In this document: in pieces, positions 58,261-64,000 of the stretch
Position numbering within the stretch: the stretch's first letter is position 1
How the letters are laid out: every line of letters starts with the position of its first letter
Position numbers and translations under genes: made by a program
Notes under the pieces: model-generated
The model's input: only the letters and a program-made list of their open reading frames with translations
Database searches by the model: none
What the model was told of the DNA's origin: nothing
NCBI GenBank assembly: GCA_008360955.1
Contig: LUCM01003858.1
Coordinates: 1-64,000, forward strand
Reading direction: 5' to 3'
DNA length: 64,000 nucleotides
Source: Fasciolopsis buskii
Taxonomy: Eukaryota > Platyhelminthes > Trematoda > Plagiorchiida > Fasciolidae

Positions 58261-58635
58261 ATGTGTGCTGCATTCTTCTAACCTGTCCATCTATCCAAAA
58301 TCTAAACAAAATAGCCAAATTTCTGTGATGTCTCACCTACATTCATTCATCCTAATATTGTGTCCCGGTTTAGGCGTGACAAACGAGAACTGTTAATTGT
58401 TTCCTTACGCGGAAGTGGCATAGCTATTCTTATGGTTTTCAGTTCTGCGTTGAATGATGAGTAATTTGTAGTTCATGGACTGTCGCGGTGGCGGGACATC
58501 CTGTCAGTTGGCGAATGGTCCCCGATTTAATTTTGGCTCCGCGTGAATGTTTTCATTCGGAAGGCGTCAATAATCTAGCAAAAGCAATTTTGCAGTATTC
58601 CTATAAGGCCTATGAATGAGAATTAAATTTCGTAC

Positions 58636-58822
58636 CGGTCAGTCCCACAGCGATAACGCTTAATAGTGAGTAATGGCCCTCACGTTGTGGTATCATTGTC
58701 ACAATATCGTGGATTTTCACCTTGAGATTGGTTGTCAAGTGGCAATCCACCACATCTGCGAGCACCATCATCTTTACTGAATTTCCCCCTGGCGTGTCGT
58801 AAATTGGAGCGGTCAGCACGAA
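58636..58822 (-). CDS. Exon of a - strand gene, beta-rich, unidentified
   Basis: The acceptor AATCTCCTCATAG and donor ACCG/GTACGA bound 187 bases. The peptide reads FVLTAPIYDTPGGNSVKMMV, LADVVDCHLTTNLKVKIHD and IVTMIPQREGHYSLLSVIAV. Alternating hydrophobic residues suggest beta strands of an extracellular or signalling domain. Start phase 0; one base remains at the end. Its phase does not meet the exon at 59498, so one exon may be missing. Confidence 0.48.
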
Positions 58823-59309
58823 CTATGAGGAGATTGTTCAGGAAGAAGAGTGGACACATTTCATGTTAAAGACTATCGGACGCTGGATCTACAACGAATG
58901 GATCACTGTCGGCTAAAACTACATAACTGTTTGGATTACTAAGGAGTACACAGATTTGCAAACTATATATCTGTCCACATATTAGACACGCAATCGTTTA
59001 TCTTACCAAAATTTCGATTCAGCCCACGTTTTGGGAAAGCCGTTGTTTGCATACTAAAAGAGGGGAAATATCGGGTTGAATGTTACCACGCCCGAGCAAC
59101 TTCACAACTCATACCGGGAGCTGTAATGCTTCCTCAGTAAACAAGCACGGATCAGGGTGTATCATGCTTTCTGTAATTTCGCCAAACTGTTTGTCATATT
59201 TTGCGATTACAACGGCGTGAATAGTTACCATTTTTCCCATCAAATTATCATGAAGACCTTCCGCAATCATCCTGCGTCCCTATCAGTAAACGAAGCCCGT
59301 TCGGAAGCA

Positions 59310-59370
59310 CTAAATTCGGCTTTATATTCGTCCTGTGTGAAAAGGTTGCAAAGTGTCATAAACCCAAAGT
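59310..59370 (+). repeat. Short interspersed repeat piece
   Basis: CACTAAATTCGGCTTTATAT, then TCGTCCTGTG and GTCATAAACCC, resembles 59820-59865 (GCTGAATTCGGCTTTATTG, TCCTGTCATAAACC) and 4265-4290. It overlaps a + frame (59157-59372) that is therefore unlikely to be a gene. Confidence 0.4.
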
Positions 59371-59497
59371 AATTATAAAATAACTGAACCTGTTGGACCC
59401 ACGCACAGTCCAGTCCCAATGTTTTCAAATGAATTGATTTCAGAAAACTGAGTTTGTAACATGCCCAATGCCGATCGCGAAACGCTAGAGAACTTAC

Positions 59498-59553
59498 GGA
59501 TTTCGACTACATATGACAAAACACTAGTTGTTCCAGAAGCATGTGTGTTGCGA
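59498..59553 (-). CDS. Short exon of the same - strand gene
   Basis: A strong acceptor (CATCTCTATCCTTCCAG) and strong donor (ATCC/GTAAGT) enclose 56 bases: one base, RNTHASGTTSVLSYVVEI, one base. The leading base joins AA of the exon at 60012 to give Asn without a stop. Confidence 0.48.
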
Positions 59554-60011
59554 CTGGAAGGATAGAGATGCGTATTAGTTGATATCATTCAGTTAGAACG
59601 ATTTTTCAGGGAGAGGGGTTTGCCATTCACTGTTTGATACTCTCACTCGTGCTCAGTTGGGAATGTGTGATGGATCGACGGCACCTTGGAATGAGAGAGA
59701 AAATGAATCGTATTGATGCGGGTCAACCAACTATCCTTTGGCGTGATCATCAAATAAACATTGTGAATTTTCGTCATTGTGTGAGGTGCACACCGCTTTG
59801 TCAATGGCTGTTGAAGCCGTGCTGAATTCGGCTTTATTGTTTTCGCCCTGTCCTGTCATAAACCTCCTGAGCTAGGGACCGTGTTGGTAATATTTTGATC
59901 TTGTTACGTCTAGTTGGTCATGATTGGCAACCCATGTAACATGATGATTATCTCCTTGAAACGTATTCCACAAACCAGGGCAAGTGATTTAACAAGAAAA
60001 TATGAATACAC

Positions 60012-60169
60012 TTGAAACGCCATGGGCGGTGCGTATCGATTTTCCGACTGCAAAGTTTTTCCTCGTTACTTTCATATGAGAATACAATGTTGATGGTGGA
60101 GCACCATTTCACTTGCAGATTATCAGCGTTGGGAAAACCCAAGCACGCTAGCGAGATTCGAGATGAGTT
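60012..60169 (-). CDS. Exon of the same - strand gene
   Basis: After GTTGTAAGAAAGCAG: NSSRISLACLGFPNADNLQV, KWCSTINIVFSYESNEEKLC and SRKIDTHRPWRF, then AA/GTGTAT. The L-x-C ... V-x-W spacing recalls the front of an Ig-type fold. Start phase 0, two bases trail, fitting 59553. A competing + strand exon (60119-60206) overlaps it. Confidence 0.42.
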
Positions 60170-60373
60170 CTGCTTTCTTACAACGATAGTTGCTGACGGC
60201 CCGGAGGTTTGTATCCATAAGGTTTACAAAATCCGAGGGGATCTGAATTAAACGTATTTCGGTAATGATGAAGTTATTCCTCATATTTGTGTGTAACCAG
60301 TTAGCTCCGTTAGTTCATGGATATAACGTCGTACTATCCTATCCTGTTACAAAATCCTTGCATGTTGAGGATT

Positions 60374-60571
60374 TCATAGAATTCCTCTGTCGAAGAAGTA
60401 GTGGAGGTTTCTAACGAATATTGATAGTCCAGAGAAAGAATCCGTTTTTAGCTTCACAATACGTACATATGTCGAGCTCAATGTCATTAAAAATTTTAGT
60501 TGTTTAGGACAAATTGACAATGGAAGGAATTCCGATTTGCAAAGATAATTCAAAGCGTGATACCACACCAT
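60374..60571 (-). CDS. Possible exon or open - strand frame
   Basis: 65 open codons with LSICPKQLKFLMTLSSTYVR, IVKLKTDSFSGLSIFVRNL and HYFFDRGIL. It is protein-like and lies between other exon candidates of this strand, but neither splice site is good. Confidence 0.22.
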   Translation of the reverse strand: MVWYHALNYLCKSEFLPLSICPKQLKFLMTLSSTYVRIVKLKTDSFSGLSIFVRNLHYFFDRGIL

Positions 60572-61099
60572 GTATGGTGAACGCTTTCCTAGAGTCTGTA
60601 TTTATGCCTACTGTGGTAAATGTGACCGGTTTACAAGCGTAAGAGAACTGATAAAAGTTGTAATGTTTGAAATGGCATGTAGATCACGCAAAAGGAGGAT
60701 GAACAATGGTTCCAAGCGAAACAGGCCGCTGTCCTGTCCATACCGTTTGCATTGAAAGGCATTAGAACCTTTGTATATCCGAGTTTTCCAATTATGGTGA
60801 TTTGGTCAAAGCTACTTGATGTTTTGGCTAGACCCGGTGTCGCTTAATCGATGATCTGATTGCTTTCGTTTGATCCAATGATATTATTGCTTTTGACTTG
60901 GTTGTTCATTGGCTTTTGACCTCGTACTCGAACATTTTCTGAGTCGGTAGTGAAACTTTTTTTGTGCTGCCTATTTGCGGTCGAGAATCTACATGCAAAC
61001 TGGTAAACGGGTTTTAGTTGGACACAAATAGACAGTAGCTGACATCTATGAGGTTGGTATTTACATCTGATTATGAAGTCGGTTGGATCGCCGCATGGT

Positions 61100-61350
61100 A
61101 GATGCGTTTGGTGATGGTACTTGAGCGTGGACTAGGCCTCTGTCACCGAGAAAGGTCAGAGGTTTGAATCCGAGATCCATCAGCGACTCGTTATCATCCG
61201 ACCCGTTACCACATCTGACCTGATGAGATCTTATGTAGTTCTGTGGCACTCCACGTTTCAAAGTCAGGGTTGCCGATTCCCTCCGTGTGGTGTACCCTGG
61301 TGACTATACGCCTTGTCTTTTCCACCGTAATCATGTTTCAAGTATGTCAT
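61100..61350 (+). repeat. SINE-like repeat, second family, copy 2
   Basis: Box-B-like CAGAGGTTTGAATCCGAGATC, then CTGTGGCACTCCACGTTTC and TGTACCCTGGTGAC. Aligns with 38800-39000 from the TTCTGTG block onwards. Confidence 0.5.
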
Positions 61351-61496
61351 AACAAATGAAAAAGTTGGCTAATGTAATCTTCTTTCATTGATAATGCTGA
61401 TTCATTTATATCGTTAATGTCTTCGATAATGATGGATATGTCCTCAACTTAGCGGTTCTTTATATCACATCGGTCCATACCCCTCACAACATTCAC

Positions 61497-61667
61497 ATTT
61501 CTGATGAGTCCACAAAATGTCTTCCCATAGCTGTCCAAACTATCTGACGGCCAAATTTATTCCGGAATGTGAAAGCACATTCGATTTGTACGTAGGAATG
61601 GATGGCGTCCTTAATCCTCATCAGGTAGTTCGATACCAATTTTTTCCTCGAAAGTTCTTCACGATAT
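61497..61667 (-). CDS. Exon of a - strand gene, unidentified
   Basis: After CTCTGTAAACCTATCCAG: one base, then YREELSRKKLVSNYLMRIKD, AIHSYVQIECAFTFRNKFG and RQIVWTAMGRHFVDSSE. A GTGAAT donor would leave two bases; otherwise a TGA at 61495-61493 ends it. The segment looks like a folded, conserved domain, but no family was recognised. Confidence 0.42.
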
Positions 61668-62254
61668 CTGGATAGGTTTACAGAGCGGTGTATGCAAGTC
61701 ATCCATGGCGGGAATGTGTTTGTTTTCTAACCTCCGATCATTCAGTTTTTGAATCATTTTGCGCAAAGATTTCACATTTTCTGTAAAAGTTTATCTCCGA
61801 CTGACTGCAGCTGCTTAAGTTATCAATTTAGTGATTTGTCCACGTTGAAATTGCTTTCATTAGCACGTTTGCCTCGTGTTGTTTGGACGGACCGTATATT
61901 TTTGACATTCGGTCATTTTCCTCGACTTCGTTGTCAGTTTTGCTCATAGTAATGTATTCAATTCTCCAAATATTACCGAAGAGCCCAATTTGCATTTTAT
62001 ATTATTCATCAGAATAGCCAGAAATTATCTTCGCATGATGCTCGCCCGCTTTTGTTGAACGTTTTGACTTTGTCTGACGCCCTTAATCGTTTTCCAGGCG
62101 TCCTAGCTAAAACCAGAGATTATTTGCATCACTTTCTATGGTAACTGGAATGCGAGAATCGGATAACAAAACTGACGGTCATACACATATGGCAACTGCT
62201 ATTCTACGACACTTAAACGATCTTCATCCGCCGTAGAATCACTATTGCCACCCT

Positions 62255-62436
62255 TCTTGCCAATGTGTAACTTAGAATAGATATATTCATTTGCGTGGTC
62301 GTGATATTGTCCTGTGAATAGCCGACCGAACATGAATTGAAACGATTCTGTTCGTTGGTGCTAACGTGTGCAAAGAAATAACTCCCGGTGCCATAAACGG
62401 CCACACATGAATGCACGGTATGCTCATCGAATTAGC
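62255..62436 (-). CDS. Possible exon, frame uncertain
   Basis: Two - strand frames are protein-like. One follows GAACTTTATAG in phase 0 (ANSMSIPCIHVWPFMAPGVI, SLHTLAPTNRIVSIHV). The other starts after GATGAG (HSCVAVYGTGSYFFAHVSTN, NSCSVGYSQDNITTTQM). The first has the better acceptor and a PGVISLHTLAPTN pattern seen in PKD/Ig strands. Neither has a strong donor. Confidence 0.25.
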
Positions 62437-62972
62437 CTATAAAGTTCAAACTTAATGATTCCTATACACAGTGATTCGACGCTGCATGCCCATCACTCGG
62501 ATCGACGACCAACGAGTAACGATGCATTTATTTGCCTATTTTTGCCAGATTTTTCAACGACGACTATGTTTGGCCAGATGAGAAGAACAAATCAAGCAGT
62601 AATATTTATGTTAACGTAGTCTCCTTAGCATGACCGCTAAGCGGTATTGGTCAATCCAGTTAATGAAGTCAGTGTTCGATACCCGTCTGTCGTCTGAGTT
62701 ACTATAGAATATGATTAGCGACTAATCAAATTCCACGTCACTTCAACCATGGAATTCACAAACTTTATAATAATTTTTTATCATCTGAGTAAAAATCTGC
62801 ACAGTTCTTAGCAGATGGTTTTCTGAGGTATTTCTTCATCGTGTTATGTAACTGTAGTTTGTTAAGCTACAAATACATTGTCTTTTATACCAATAATTTC
62901 ACCTCGAAATTAATTCTGAGTTCTTCGATGTCCACAGGCGCTGTATCCGGGTTTACAATTTGGTCATTTCAG

Positions 62973-63268
62973 GCTCTTAAGTCACATTTTCCACCCATAC
63001 TGTTGCGTGCATCCCTGACACATCAAGTGGCTCATGAACATTCAACACGGTTACAGCGTCTCATTTCGGAAGAGCATATCGATCTGACAGCTATTTCTTC
63101 ACTTTTCGAGCTGACGTCATCGTGTTTCGGCGTTCTTATCACATCAAAAGTTTCCCATTTGGTTATTGAAGAACAACGTCGATTTTACAAGCTAATCCAA
63201 ACCGGATTGGTCAATTTGCTGTTTGCCATGGCTGTTTACTGGCCCTGCGATTCGTGTCGAACTAACAG
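62973..63268 (+). CDS. Exon, + strand, helical protein
   Basis: The acceptor TTTGGTCATTTCAG and AACAG/GTTTGT donor bound 296 bases. The peptide reads ALKSHFPPILLRASLTHQVA, HEHSTRLQRLISEEHIDLTA, ISSLFELTSSCFGVLITSKV, IEEQRRFYKLIQTGLVNLLF and AVYWPCDSCRTN. Strongly helical. Start phase 0 fits the end of 50364-50494, so it could continue that gene across a 12.5 kb intron filled with retroelements and - strand exons, or belong to another gene. Two bases trail; the next exon lies outside the window or was not recognised. Confidence 0.52.
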
Positions 63269-63299
63269 GTTTGTTTCACGAATTCAGGATTCTATCGAT

Positions 63300-64000
63300 T
63301 TCTGACGTTTATTTTCACTCGAGTGCCCTTGCTCGACATGGAAATAAGGGAGTAATATCATTTACTGTTTCAGCAGTATCGTGAGAAAATGTCGCAGCAA
63401 ATTGAGAAATCACCAACTGAATTCAAAACAATCTTTTCAATTTGAAATCCGAATTCTGTTCGGTTTAGGTTGCATTTTACACACCTCCGGGCGTCACTGA
63501 TAGATGACCAACACACCTACTTCCTTGGGGCCGGGATGGCGCAAAAATGGAGCCTGGCGCGTTTTGTCCCCGTAGTATGTGCAATAACATGAGCTGCGAT
63601 TGACGTGCATTTCCTGTTTGTGTGCCCTGCCAGTTAAGGGAGTCGTGTATTTCATCCGCATGTGGTCATCCTCCAGGGGTGCGGCGCGTCCTAGGAACAG
63701 TTGAGTAGACGAAAGCCAAAGCGCAATGAATCTATTGCACTGACATTCAACTGGACTGTATTGGAAAGTTGGTCACAAGTGATTAGTAGGCAAGACTTCC
63801 ATCCTTTTCGATTGGAAAAAGATAATGCAGCTTGATTGGACTTAGCGAATGTTAGAGGTTTCTTCTACTTAGCTTTTCACATTTATAATCCGCGATGCAC
63901 GGTTATGTAGGAGCAAAGTAAATGCGCGCATCGTTAACACGGTGGCCAAATGAAATTGGGTTTCAACCACTTGTTCACTCTGAGCGCAGTTTGAACGCGT
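63300..64000. other. No gene recognised
   Basis: No long frame or named repeat is seen up to the right edge; probably intron downstream of the exon at 62973-63268. Confidence 0.4.

Noticed and set aside
57676..58262. Long - strand frames with Ile-Tyr and Val-Tyr repeats
   Set aside because: The repeat part is the AT microsatellite; only the Penelope-like portion beyond it is meaningful.
60119..60206. + strand exon candidate reading LSALGKPKHASEIRDEF with a GTTTGT donor
   Set aside because: It overlaps a - strand exon whose split codon joins 59498-59553, and it has no partner upstream on the + strand; not excluded, only less likely.
1..64000. CRISPR array, operons, ribosome-binding sites or prophage
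   Set aside because: Eukaryotic sequence; the tandem repeats seen are microsatellites and Penelope-like terminal units, not spaced CRISPR repeats.

Overview
This is a window of a eukaryotic nuclear genome, most likely a parasitic flatworm and probably a digenean fluke. The reasons are short exons with GT/AG junctions scattered over tens of kb, no bacterial-style genes, RTE-type non-LTR retrotransposons whose protein motifs resemble those common in trematode genomes, Penelope-like elements with hammerhead-like RNA motifs, and tRNA-derived SINEs. No single species can be named from the sequence. There is one assembly gap (21701-21753).

Mobile DNA is the clearest content. RTE family 1 has a long copy on the + strand (about 9040-12455), a long copy on the - strand (about 51218-54290) and 3' ends at 1-455, 5870-6420 and 46803-46870 (-). 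A second RTE family lies at 16620-17180 and 19435-21335 (+), with a stump at 54500-54800. Penelope-like pieces lie at 2276-2515, 16440-16610, 18105-18365, 21590-23010 and 56760-58260. A SINE family has four copies, and a roughly 570 bp LTR-like repeat has two (3430-3985, 44805-45392). All RTE and Penelope coding regions seen here are broken.

Host genes are only visible as candidate exons, found by good splice sites plus a protein-like open frame. The best-supported model is a + strand gene starting near 35426, with exons at 35426, 35656, 36657, 37891, 40731, 42426, 43461, 45480, 47327, 48370, 49296, 50064 and 50364. Intron phases agree at nearly every junction, and the product is helical and leucine-rich, like HEAT/ARM-repeat proteins. 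A second gene may start 313 bp away on the - strand (first exon 35113-34547) and continue at 26434-26294, 16207-16026, 8776-8675 and 7141-6926, also with mostly compatible phases. The space between the two starts has two CCAAT boxes in opposite orientation. A third set of - strand exons lies at 61667-58636, and an unlinked set on the + strand at 25.4-32.8 kb. A strong + exon at 62973-63268 belongs either to the helical gene or to a further gene off the right edge.

Family names for the host genes could not be assigned with confidence. Retroelements make up most of the recognisable sequence in the first 24 kb and in 51-58 kb, and several sit inside the introns of the proposed genes.
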